Of a stretch of 64,000 nucleotides of DNA, positions 11,530-22,649 are shown one piece after another. The stretch is from Cryptomeria japonica (taxonomy: Eukaryota > Streptophyta > Pinopsida > Cupressales > Cupressaceae), in NCBI RefSeq assembly GCF_030272615.1, contig NC_081411.1, positions 158,264,471 through 158,328,470 on the forward strand, read 5' to 3'. The notes below the pieces were generated by a model. That model saw only the letters and a program-made list of their open reading frames with translations, made no database searches and was not told where the DNA came from. The position numbers and the translations under genes were made by a program. Numbering within the stretch: position 1 is the first letter of the stretch; the number at the start of each line of letters is the position of its first letter.

Positions 11530-13170
11530 ACAACATTGAGATGTGCTAGATCATAGTGGGCTAAATATCGAGAAGAACTCTCTGATATGCTTCATCCAAT
11601 TGGAACACCAACAATATACTTTACACTTAGTGCAACAAATTTGTATTGGCCAGATTTACATTTAGTGATGTGAGGAATAGCACCAACAACACCACGTGAA
11701 GCTCAAATTTGGAGAAAATAAAATGTTATCAACTATCCTCATATAGTTTCCCACTATATGCACTTAAGAAATTCTATATTTAAAAAATAAATACTAGAAA
11801 AGAGATTGAATCTTAAAGGCCATTGGTGTAGATAAGAATGGCAACATAGGGGATCACCACATGTGCACAATTTATTATAGATAGCATAGATTGGTCTAAT
11901 GAACAAGAAATAAAGACCACTGAAAGATATTTCCATTGCATTATTCACGTGTGGAATCCAAGAGTGGATATTCATCTACGAAACATATAGCTATAATTAT
12001 AATGAGTTTCAAATGTAACTTATGTAGTCCAATATAAATATTAATACTTTCCACACAAGCAACTAATACATTCATTTTTACTATAGTAGGCATTCTAAAA
12101 GTTTGCTCAACATCCATGTTTGAAAAATACAAGACAACTTGCTGAGATAGATATTGATAAAGATTATGAATAAATTCTAAGGATAGTACAAATACATATA
12201 ATGTGCTCAGAGGGTGCATGTTCAAGAAAGAAACAAGGAAGAATGGTTTGTAGGCAATTAATTTATAATAAATAATTTAATATTTTAATGAAATATAAAG
12301 TTTGAAAGAAAATACTAAATAGTATTTCTTTATAAAATTATAGATACAATTCTCCTTGGGCCTAAAAATTTACATGGATCAAAATTATATGAACACATAG
12401 TGAGTGGTGACAAAAAATTTGATCCAGGAAGAAATGATGACATAGTCAATTCACACAACTGCTACATACTGAAATTGTGGAGAGAGAATATAGATTCTCA
12501 ACTAGTTCTCTCAAAACATGTAGTGATAAAGTACATTGCAAAGTATGCTGCAAAAGAAAAGAAGAGCTCAGAAACCTACCATCAAATGCTAATGCATCTT
12601 GTAAATATAGAAAACCCAGGTGATCTACCAACGAAGGCATATATCAAGCTCCTGACTGAAACTATTATAGAAAGAGATGTTGGAGCTCAAGAAACATGCC
12701 ACATTGTCTTAGAAGTTACCTTGGTTGAGAGTAGTAAAATATTTGTTAATCTAAATGTTCACGTGAAGTATTGAAACATGTAACTGTATGTGATGAAGCT
12801 AATAATGAAGAATAGAAAAAATCATTCATTGATGGATATAGGACAAGTTCATTCTCTATGGAATCTATCACACTTATTGATGTAGCTAGATCATGGATAT
12901 ATAATCCTTGACAAAGAAGAGATAATAAATGGGAGCCTAGGGAAAGAGCATCTATTATTAGAGTGTTTCCAAGGTTTTTATCCACTCCTTCACATGAATA
13001 AAAGAAATTGTTTTTTATTTATCATAATTCTTACTCTACAAGCCATTTCATGACATGGAAAGAGATATAGGTGACAATAATGACACCATAATATCAAACC
13101 GGGATTCATTCAATTATATCCCTTGGCATGTGGAGCAAATAATAACTAGAGAAAATAATAAAAATATTTA
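11530..13170 (+). pseudogene. Helitron Rep (HUH endonuclease) remnant
   Basis: Starting near 11535 the frame gives remnants such as IGTPTIYFTLSATNLYWPDL, typical of the N-terminal Rep region. The metal-binding HUH motif survives as SPHVH (codons at 11854-11868). The two catalytic tyrosines survive in KYIAKYAAK, with Tyr codons at 12532 and 12544. Further downstream, IIRVFPRF (about 12957-12980) and LLYKPFHDMERDIG (about 13035-13075) match the Rep-helicase linker. Stops follow WPDL, LWR-type segments and others, and at least two frameshifts separate the pieces. One open stretch of 124 codons lies at 12400-12774. The protein cannot be made as it stands. Confidence 0.82.
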
Positions 13171-13409
13171 TTATTTAGAAACTAAAGACAATGGAATCAT
13201 TCAAGAAAATACTATAGAGCATGAATGAGAAATCATATCTATACTACATCATGGTGATATAATGCAACTCTCAGAAATAGATATGTTGGGAAGAAGGGAT
13301 ATTGATAGACAAACAACTTGGTCTAATGAATATAAAAGTGATGAATACACAACTCAAGCAATCAAGTTCATCAACACAATGAGAGATAATAGAATATATC
13401 AATTACGCA

Positions 13410-14560
13410 AGATTGAGTGACAAAAAAAAGAAAGCATTGAATGTAATTATGTCACACTATCATATGAATGTCAATGGGATGCCATTGTATATGACAATTC
13501 AAGGTACAGCTAGAACTGGAAAGTCATATCTAATTGGTGCAATTAGTGAAAGTCTTAAAAGTGCAACAACACCTATACAATCTCCCCTTCTATTGCTTTC
13601 ACCTACTGGAGGTACAACATTTAACATAGGAGCATCGACTATTCATTCCAAGTTAAGAATTCCAATAAAAGATTCAGCTCAACTAGATGGAACTAAACTA
13701 ACAACTTTTCAAGAAGAACTGTCACATGTGAAGTATATATTGATTAATGAAATGAGTTTCATTGGAGAGAAATTACTGGAGAACATAGATTCTCAACTTC
13801 ATCAAGCATTCCCAGAAAAATATAATATGGAGACCTAGGCCATCCACCTTCAGTCAAAGACAACCCAACATATGATAGAAATAGACAACCAAATATACTA
13901 TGGCAATAATTCAAAATTGTGTTTACCTTAAATAAAGTATTTAGACAGGATGGATAAGACATTCAATAGATACAATTTTGTCAACTGTTGACAAATGTAA
14001 GAGAAGCACAACCTACAATTGACGACTTGAAGTTGTGAATGTCAAGAACAAACACTAACAATACTACAAGAACCAATGAATAGTTTGACAATAATGTTAA
14101 TTTATTCTCCACAAATGATAATGTTCAGAATCATAAAAGGAAAAAATTGTATTCTCTCAAACAAGCCGTTGCATGCAACATTGCAACAAAAGTGAGAATT
14201 GTTAATGCAACTGAATGAAGTTCTCATGATGAGCTTGATATGGAGTTATTGATTAGTAAGAATGCAAGAGTAATGCTAACTTCTAATTTATGGATAGAAG
14301 AAGGTCTTCTAAATGGAGCATTAGGTTATATTCAAAATATTTTATACAAACCTGGAAGTATGTCACTAGAACCACCAACATATGTAATGGTGAAGTTTGA
14401 TAATTACTTTATATCTCTGTTTGAGGATCACAATCCACAAAAAAATCCCATTAGTGTAAAACAAAGAGGTTCTACAATCCAAATACAATTAAGACTGGCT
14501 TGGGCATTGACAATACACAAATCGCAAGGTTTGAGGGTCAAGATTGTTAAATATTATTAT
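13410..14560 (+). pseudogene. Helitron PIF1-like helicase domain remnant
   Basis: An open stretch from 13413 reads into Walker A GTARTGKSYLI (13503-13535; the usual form is GxAGTGKS, so one glycine has become Arg). It continues with SPTGGTTFNIGASTIHS and a Walker B-like YILINEMSFIG. After a broken zone (13840-14240) the C-terminal helicase motifs return: ARVMLTSNLW, GLLNGALGYI and LRLAWALTIHKSQGL (about 14485-14535). Beyond 14540 the sequence leaves the family, by intron, truncation or insertion. Stops and frameshifts in the middle make it non-functional. It resembles the minus-strand PIF1 remnant at 57.6-58.4 kb. Confidence 0.85.
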
Positions 14561-14689
14561 TTTCTTTTTGTTCATGTTTTTCACCTTTTGATCTCATCAA
14601 CTTTTTTTGTTTTTTGGAAAGGTATTTGGAATTTATTTTTTAAATGTTGTTGTAAATCTCAGTTCATATTCCACTTCTTTATTTAGGTA

Positions 14690-16994
14690 ATCTTTATAAT
14701 GGTGTCTTTATCCTTTGAAATAATGGCTGCCACGTTTGTGGTAGCTATGCTCCTTTAAAATCATGGATATACCATGAAATAGCTCTTTTCACTTTGAATT
14801 AAAATTCTATTGTAACTGTCACTAAAATGTTAAAAAAATATTACTATGTTTACCCTGACAATCTTTGGAATTGTTTAAACTAGGAAGAATCGTGATATAA
14901 GTTTTTGATTTGAATGAAAAAAAGCTTTGTTATATATCATATAGTAGAACATTATTTTCTCTGATTTCTAATAAAGTGTGGGACTAGACTCCAAAATTGA
15001 CTTAAAAATTTGAAACCTTCATGATTCCACAATTGATTGAATTTTATACTTGATTATGAAATATCATATTCTCTTGCCAATTTTGTACCATAGTAAAAAA
15101 ACTAATTACAAAAAATTTAGAAAAATCTTAAAACATTTAAATAATATTTTTTTGATAGCATCCTTTTGTCACATATAAAATCACCATAAATTTTAGCATC
15201 ATTATAGGATGTATGTTGATTATGGTAAAAAAAAAGAAAGAAAATATTCCTCCTTGTAGCTTTTTGGTGAAAGGGCACCATGTCAAGTTATGTAAATATG
15301 GTCTTAAGATTGGTTTAAGGTGTTTTAAGTATTTTATCATCCTATAAGGTCATAATAGACCATTTGAAATATAATTAGAATTATCTAGGGTTTGGTTAGA
15401 TGAAGTTGTCAAGTTTGTGTCACTTTTGCAAATATTGTCGTGTGTAAAATGCAAAAAAAAGTGCAAAAGGTGGGAAGTTGAATGGTCATAGGATTTGAAA
15501 AATAGTTGTAGTTGGTTAGATATCCTGGGAATTATTTAAAATATCCTTGTAAGGTAGAGTCCAAGGTTGGACATGGTGTATTAGCGAGAAAATCAATAAA
15601 ACAACATTGTTTTTCATGCATTTTTAGACTTCTCTTGTTGTTTCTGACCTTATACGACCATTGTATGGCCTAGGAGTGAGAAAAAATTGATTAGAGTTCA
15701 TGGAGTATTGAATTATTGTTCTTCTATCATTTTTTTTATTTTATTTCATTAATTTTTGAGTAAATTAGAGCACTTTTTCTCCAAATTGCTTGAAAACCCT
15801 CACTAGGATGAGTTTTGACTTAAAAATAATGGATTTATCCTTATTACACTATTGAATAAACCTTAAGCAAGGTGGAATGAGGGTATACATCTTATATATT
15901 TTGTGTTTTTCAAGTTGTAGGACCAAGGGGCCAAAAATTGAGACCAATTTATTGAATCCCTCGGTTAAAAACCTCATGATTTTGGGCATAAAAAGTGTAT
16001 AGGAGTTAGGTTTGGTAGAAAAGATCTTGAAAAAGGATTTTTAATAGTTTTAAGTGTTTGGGTAGACCATTTCAGACATGTTTGATCCTTTTTTATGAGA
16101 TTTTGGGTCCTAGCATGTCAAAACCTTGTTTCAACCTAGTAGAATAAGTCTAATTAGGCCCATTGGAACGAGGATGATCCAATTTTGAATCATTCTCTCT
16201 AAAGAAACCCTATTCCATTTTGAAATATTGTATGGGAGGAAATTTTCCACCTCTAAGATGATAAATCTTAGATGAAAAATTAGTCCACCACTACCTCACT
16301 CGAACTAGCGCTAAGATGAGCCAGGGGATAACAAAACTAAACTAATATCTATTTGGAGGTAAACAAGAGATCCAAAATAAAGAAAATAATGAGATATAAA
16401 AGAAATGGATTTATAAAATAATACATAATTTAAAATATGTCATAGAACCGAAGTTGGAAGCTCTCGAGCTATGGATGTCAGTGCGACGCATTGTTGTCTA
16501 TACAACCCACGACCAGAAAAAATCCTAAGAAACTCAACTACGAATTCTTTCCAACATGTGAGACCTATTCACCACCTGCACACATGGAGATGAGAAAATT
16601 GTTGGGAGCTATATTATGATCTACCTTAGTTAGACCCCTGTTTAGGTGTTTCCACAGCCACATACAGCTAGACAAATAGTTGAAGAATAAAAATTGGTAA
16701 ATTATAAAAAATGCAAATAGAAACTATACTCTGCTTAATCGAAGCAACCCCCTATTGCAAATGACATAAAAATTGGTAAGATTTTGTAAAAAAAATGCAC
16801 CTAGATGATAGATGTACACTCACAATATAACAAGATAAATTTCATGTAATGTTTGAATTAAAAAAAAGATAAAGAGAAGACAAGGCATGTAGTCAAACCC
16901 CTCTTTTTGAGATATAAGTGTCATGAAGCCCGAGATGTGTGCATGTTGGTAAGATCCTTATAAGATAGTTGCACCTTGGTAATGTTGGTAGTAT

Positions 16995-16995
<1 letters not shown>
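14690..16995. other. Intergenic, no gene recognised
   Basis: AT-rich DNA with only short frames. A region around 16270-16560 has somewhat higher GC but no recognised motif. Confidence 0.5.

Positions 16996-17081
<86 letters not shown>
16996..17081. repeat. (GA)n microsatellite, about 86 bp
   Basis: About 43 near-perfect AG/GA units with one interruption (gaaaga) close to the right end. The serine-leucine reading frame across it on the minus strand is an artefact of the repeat. GA tracts can act as GAGA-type protein-binding sites, but nothing here shows that. Confidence 0.97.
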
Positions 17082-18289
17082 CCAAGAATCCCAGAAGGGA
17101 ACCCCCCCAAATGAGCTAGGAAGAGGTTTTTAAACCCGAAAGAGGCACATAGAGCCATTACGGGCAAAGACAAGCCAAAGGACATGTGTCAGCCAGCATC
17201 TTGCTCTCCACTAGATTTAATATTCGATGAGTTTCTCGGGAGACTAGTGCGAATCACTAACATTGGCACTATGTGTTGTCGCCCCATCAAGGATAAGCTC
17301 AAATGGGGTCTTAGGCTAAACAGGGATACTTTGTCTTCGGGTCTCATGGTGTCAAAATGATGAGATTTTGATCATGAGTTTTCCATTAATGCACTAGGCA
17401 CAATTTACAACACTACATTTTGCCCCCACTTTAGTGCACTGATCGACTCAAGGGATCAGGCACACTAAAGTAGTCTTGGAAAGACAAATTCATTATGCCC
17501 ATGCAAGGCAATAAATACTTAGCACAAAAAACAATACTATAGAGGCCACCGAGGTTGAGTCAGCAATCACAAATGATGCCCCAAAGTATCCACAACAAGC
17601 TATAACATTCAACGTGATGAATTCCATACTGCAAAATTCAATAATAATTTAGCACGAAGAATGGAAGAAGATACCTCGGCGAGAAGAATGTTTAAGGAGC
17701 GTTAGTACATATAGAAAGGAAATATCTAATGAAGTCATGTATATGCCCCTTTATGTTTTGCCCCCAGTCAAATGGGGGAAAACAAGAAGGAAGCAAACCA
17801 AAATTAGCCCAAAATGACCACGAAATATTCTGGGCAAAATTTAGGCTATATACTCAAAGATAGGCCCCAAGAAGGTTCATTTTCACTATTCAATGTGGGA
17901 ATTATAGCTGGAATTTGAATAGAATCCAAGAAATAATGCAATGTAGATGAGAGCATAGAGTGAGGAAGATTGAGGATTTGCGGACTGTAGTAGAGTAGGG
18001 CAATGAGCCCTACTAGGTACAACTCGAATTGCACGCAATTTTTTTGTTTTACACAATTTTTTTGATTTTTATTTTTGATTGTTGCACAGGCGTCCATCAA
18101 ACACGCAAAGTTCTAGACACTGTGTTATCATCTCCAACACGTGTGCTAGTGTCCATACTCCACACTGGACTCCAAGAGGGGCATTTTTGTCCATAAGGCA
18201 TGTTGGCATCTTATGGGTGCGCAACTATCGATAAAAGAAGCATGGTAGATACTAATTTAAATTTGAATTTATTTGCAAACATTGCTTGA
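17082..18289. other. Region upstream of the mobile-domain pseudogene
   Basis: Moderate GC content. No coding domain was seen. It could hold the 5' untranslated and promoter sequence of the pseudogene that follows or LTR sequence, since tgcccccac-type strings recur at 17420 and 17755. An ACACGTGT (G-box type) site lies near 18137. Confidence 0.4.
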
Positions 18290-19715
18290 GATGCGGGAGC
18301 ATACATAAGGAAATTTTTTGTATACACTACTGGACTGGGCAGAGGAGCTATCGTCAGTAGATAGGCAACTCCTCAAGAAAGTGGGCCTATGGTAGACATT
18401 CCATCTGCCAAAGTTCCAATTTCATGCCCCGATGCTATGAGTGCTCATGGAGAGATGGGATGTAGATACTATGCCATTCCATCTACCCATGGGGGAGATG
18501 ACAATGACTCTAATTGATGTATACCACATTCTTTAACTGCCTATTCAGGGGGAGTAGGTATCACCAACCATACTTTCTGTCGCAGAGCTAGGCAGGCAGT
18601 AGAGTAGGCTATAGGGTAGAGAGTCAATGGCCCAGGGTACATGTATCTATGAGCACTAGACCAAGGATGAGTGTCGATTCCCCTAGTACGATGCATCATG
18701 ATCACGACTATTACACAATGGGTTTTGACAAATGATTGAGGCTTAGAGCTGACTACAGGATTCATGCCTCTGATTCAAGAGATGGAGGAGAGGAATACAG
18801 TGTATGTGTGGGGATACAACATGCTCTCCCACTTATAATATGAGCTATCTTGATACGTGCACCACAAGTATCAGAGTTTGACAGCGTGCACACTCCTATA
18901 GGTCTGGGGTTTTGAGCATATTAGCCACACATGACCGGTCAAGTTCCCAATGCCGATTCCTTTAGATATGCCATGGGAACATGGGTATCCACTACGATGC
19001 AACAGGTGGTACATGGGAGATTAGACATATTAGATGATCACCCTAAACAAACTCCAGATCAGGGACCTCATGTGGCATCCATACCAGGAAATGGGGGTTT
19101 GGGTTATAGACCGCATGCAACTTCTGTTGTTGTAGCGTGACTACTTTCTGCTCAACTGGAAGGACCATATCATGATGTCGTACTACTAGTGACGATGCAT
19201 GCGATAATTCAGACAAGTGCAAGCCATTCCACCTGTCACACCTACATACATGTAATCAGCTAGTAGTGCAGTCAGGCTGTAAGATCTACCCACGTCACCT
19301 TAGGAGATGTACAGGATAGCTTCGAGGGAAGTGATGATGATGACATCTCACCACAACTGGACATTGACAATGTCAAAATCACTCCAAACTTCACAAAATA
19401 GTGGGGTAGGGTAGGCCCTACAGTGATTTGCTCGCTAGACATAGTAGGAGGAGACATCAAAGCTCTAAGAGGAAATAGTCATGACCAGGCCTCCTTGAGA
19501 AATAAGGGCGAGAGACCCACACAAAGAAAATGGAGGGAGAGTAAGAGCCCAAAGAGATGAGTACCTGCACCTAGGGTGCTCCCTCCATCACCTGTTGCAC
19601 CACTGTCTGCACCACCAGCCTGACCATCGATATCAACAATGGTCATAGAGGGATCCACCAGCAGGGTGCCTCCATGAGATCCAGACTGGAAAAGAGGTGA
19701 TCCTAGTATGTGTTT
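18290..19715 (+). pseudogene. Plant mobile domain (MAIN-like) pseudogene
   Basis: Translation of the plus strand gives the plant mobile domain in family order. First come LDWAEEL and LLKKVGLW (18325-18395), then LMERWDVDTMPFHLPMGEM followed by MTLIDV (18443-18515). Next are VWGYNMLSHL (about 18805-18835), VWGFEHIS (about 18900-18922), QIRDLMWHPY (about 19055-19085) and RCMR-FRQVQAIPP (about 19195-19235). After that comes a charged then proline-rich tail, as in PP7-like/MAIN family C termini. The domain is found in MAIN/MAIL proteins of Arabidopsis, which silence transposons and maintain meristems, and within MULE and Ty3/gypsy transposons. Several in-frame stops and at least one frameshift between 18640 and 18760 inactivate this copy. 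It ends head-to-head against the truncated gypsy polyprotein at 19735. Confidence 0.82.
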
Positions 19716-19734
19716 TGATTTCAGTTGATGTACT

Positions 19735-20960
19735 TTAGTCTTTCTCATACACTTTCTTATGCACTTATAGATGCAAAGATTTTTGTTTCTATTTATATTG
19801 ATATAGGGATGTTTTGTGTTTTCTTTCGTGTACCATTCTATCTTGGAATCCTTCTTCATCATCTCATTCAATGGTTTGACTATCTCTACAAATCCAATGA
19901 TGAATTTTCTCACAAAATTAATCTTCTCGAAGAAAGATCTCATCTCCTTCTTACTTCCTAGCATTTACAATTTCAAAAAGGCCTCCATTCAATCCAGATC
20001 AATTGATATTCCTCTTTTGAAGATCACATCACCAAGGAGTTTCCCTTCAGCAACCCCAAACACACACTTCTTAGGATGATCTTTCTAACACTTTATGAAG
20101 GTGGTCTAGATGATCTTTCCTAATTTTAGAGAATATAGTGAGGTTGCCCATATATATGATGATGCACTTACCAATCCACTCCTTGAAGGAGGGATCCATT
20201 TCTCTCTGAAAGGTTACACCAATGTTTATCAATCTAAATGGCATCTGACAATATGCATAAGTACCCCACTTAGTGGTGAATGTTGTCTTCATGCGGTCTT
20301 CATAATTGACCAGTACTTGATTGTATCTAGAATAACCATCAAGGAAAGACATCATTTGTGAACCATTTACAATTTACAGTACCTCATCCAAAAAAGGCAA
20401 GGGATAGTTGTCCTTTTCTAATGCCTTATAAAGATTGCAGAAGTCAACGCATAGCCTAATCTCTCCATTATTTTTCCATACAGACACTAGATTAGCCACC
20501 AAGGTGGAGTGGCAAACTGGGAAAATAATCCTAGTAGTAAGCAATTTTTGAACTTCCTTGAAAATAAGGGGCTCTATCAATGAATTGGCAGGTCGTTGCT
20601 TCTATCTTAATGGTTTTGTATTTAGTTTTAATGAAATAACATGTGTAATAATAGATGTATCAAATGTTTTTCAGGTCTTCATACCCCCATGCTATAACAT
20701 CAATATACTCCTTTAGGATTTGTAATATTTTCTCCCTCTTAGTGGGAGTGTCTATCTTCTCTTGACCTTCTTGACAAATATTGTGTGGTTCATATTTTCC
20801 AACATCTAAATCAGTGGTCAATCTCTCTTTTACCCTAGGATCAAAATCAAACAAACATTCTGAGGTGACCATACCTTTGGGGATAACATTAGTTGGAAGA
20901 TTAATAATATCCTCATTATTGTCTTCATCAGCAATGTCTGCTCTATCATATTAATCTATG
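19735..20960 (-). pseudogene. Gypsy reverse transcriptase remnant
   Basis: The pre-RT segment reads KREKILQILKEYIDVIAWGYEDL (20675-20745). RT blocks follow: VQKLLTTRIIFPVCHSTLVAN, GEIRLCVDFCNLYKAL and DNYPLPFLDEVL (20374-20560), then FLDGYSRYNQV, TTFTTKWGTYAYCQMPFRL and the active-site segment IIIYMGNLTIFS (YMGN at 20144-20155). The catalytic motif should be YxDD, so both aspartates are lost. After VFGVAEGKLLG and a final SFFEKINFVRKFI segment, homology ends near 19735, before the native RNase H and integrase. The mutated active site and the stops show it is dead. Confidence 0.88.
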
Positions 20961-21119
20961 ACTTGTTCCTCAAAGGCACCAGAATTAGGAAGGAAATATA
21001 AAATATGTCTATCATCTTCGAAGAGTTGGAAATGAGTACTATTATTTGGGACAACAAGGGTCGGGACCAATTCCACGGAAAATATTTTTAAAGGAGACTG
21101 ACTTACTAGTTCCAACGTA

Positions 21120-21560
21120 CTTCCTACTACGGCTAGTGCATCTAATATGCCACTTCGTTTTTGAGGTACAAACTAGATGTCAAAATCATCAAAATATTCA
21201 ATCAACCCCCATACATGATTCCTATATGCTTCAAGTCTCTTATCATGACACGCATATTAGCTTCTCACTTGTTTGACCACCAACTTAGAATCTCCTTGTA
21301 CCTTCAAACATCTAACTCCCTTCTTGAGGGAAAAGAGGAGTCCTTTGATCAATGCTTCATATTATGTCATATTATTTGTACAAGGGAATTGGAGGCGATA
21401 AGAAACAAGGAAAGCTTTCCCTTTAGGATTAGTTAACTCCATTCCTACTCTGCTTCCTTGTTTGGATCGTGACCGATCAAACTTGAGAAGCCAAATGTTG
21501 TCTTTAATTTTTTTACTACATTTTTGTTTGGATCCAGTGGTTATTGGGGTTTGAGTCACC
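21120..21560 (-). pseudogene. Archaeal/plant-type RNase H placed before RT
   Basis: Minus-strand translation gives WLLKFDRSRSKQGSRVGMEL (first catalytic Asp in FDRS), then SYRLQFPCTNNMT followed by a stop and YEALIKGL. In the family this last part is NNMAEYEAL, so the stop replaces the catalytic Glu codon. VQGDSKLVVKQV (third acidic residue) and ILDALA (last Asp) follow. This is the pattern of the second RNase H of Tat-type gypsy elements and of plant RNase H-like proteins. The frame then runs with few breaks through a spacer of about 100 codons into the segment before RT. The gene order protease, RNase H, RT therefore looks original and not a rearrangement. Confidence 0.8.
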
Positions 21561-22189
21561 TTTGGTGCTTGTTGGTGTTCTTCAAGGACTATATCCTCAC
21601 TAATTTGAATTTGTTTTACTACTAGTGTTTGTATCTCTAGGAGAATTCTAGTCATGGTAGGAATGGGCTGCTGAAGCGGAGGCTCTATAGAAGGTTTGAT
21701 TGGATCAGTGGTTTGTTAATCTTCTCCCTCTTTATAAACTTCTACTTTAGAGTGCTCTTGTTGAAGACCTACTATTTTGAAATCCAACTCTTCACTTTTC
21801 TCTGGTGAAGTGTCGCATTTAGTCTCTTCATCAAGACAAGGACCCATAAATTTTGTAACTTCATTTCTTTAGGGGATGCAGGATAATTTTGAGTGTTCTT
21901 CATGATGAATCCTATACCATTGCGGAAGCAACAAATCCTCCAATTATATATCATCTCCTAACAAATGCATCCCTTCTCTCATTTTTGTAACAAAGTTCTT
22001 AATCCTCCCTAAATGATTGGGGGCAGCTAGCTGTTGAGATGTGGAGGTGGGTGGTGTAGTGAAAGTTAAGACTTCATTGACTTTGTAGACCCTGGGACTT
22101 ACTTCCACATATGCCATCTCATTTGTAGCTCTGTAATTAGTGACTAGCTTCTTTAATATTTGTTCACTGCCAATTTGTATCTAATTATT

Positions 22190-22624
22190 GACCCCTTTCC
22201 ATGGAATCCATAGGTATGTAAAACATGTGGAAAAGTAACCTCCCAAAGTTTTTGACCAATCCCTATTGAGGAGAATCCCGTATATTTTAGGTATGTCCAC
22301 CACTTGAATGTCTATATAGCGATATACCCATGGGTTTGTGCCTAGCTAGAAGTATACATTTTTTAGTTCTCCAACAATATTGACCTTTGTTTTGGCCAGC
22401 TGTACTACTTTTCTATTGGCATGAACTAGGTTAAGACCCAATTTTTGATAGATAGAATAAGGCATCATATTTCCAGATGTGCTTAAGTCCACCAAACAAT
22501 TGTGTAAATTCTTCCCAAAAATCCTTACACTTAACAAAAACAGTGCATTCCTAGTAGTTTTAGGGTGAATAGCATTAATTTCCTCTACCCCTTCCATCTT
22601 GACTTCATTACTTTGAGATTCCAA
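22190..22624 (-). pseudogene. Gypsy aspartic protease remnant
   Basis: The frame 22346-22624 contains NCLVDLSTSGNMMPYSIYQKL, the position where retropepsins carry D-[ST]-G-A. The aspartate remains but the following residues have changed (DLSTSG), so activity is doubtful. After a stop, the same strand continues with IPKIYGILLNRDWSKTLGGY (about 22215-22275), the conserved segment that follows protease in many plant gypsy elements. The enzyme would have cut the Gag-Pol polyprotein. Confidence 0.75.
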
Positions 22625-22649
22625 GTGATCAAGTTTCTTGAGGAGGGCT

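Larger units (their letters stand above)
11530..14560 (+). mobile_element. Helitron, decayed autonomous copy
   Basis: The plus strand carries, in order, the replication initiator and the PIF1-type helicase of a Helitron RepHel protein, broken by stops and frameshifts. Helitrons move by rolling-circle replication, with the HUH endonuclease nicking and joining DNA and the helicase unwinding it. Remnants span about 3 kb, near the coding length of a plant RepHel. I could not identify the 5' TC end or the 3' hairpin with CTRR end, so the true limits are unknown. The LTR-like end at 11528 suggests the 5' part was lost or replaced. Confidence 0.8.

Noticed and set aside
16994-17185. Leu/Ser-repeat frame across the GA tract
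   Set aside because: It is an artefact of the dinucleotide repeat.
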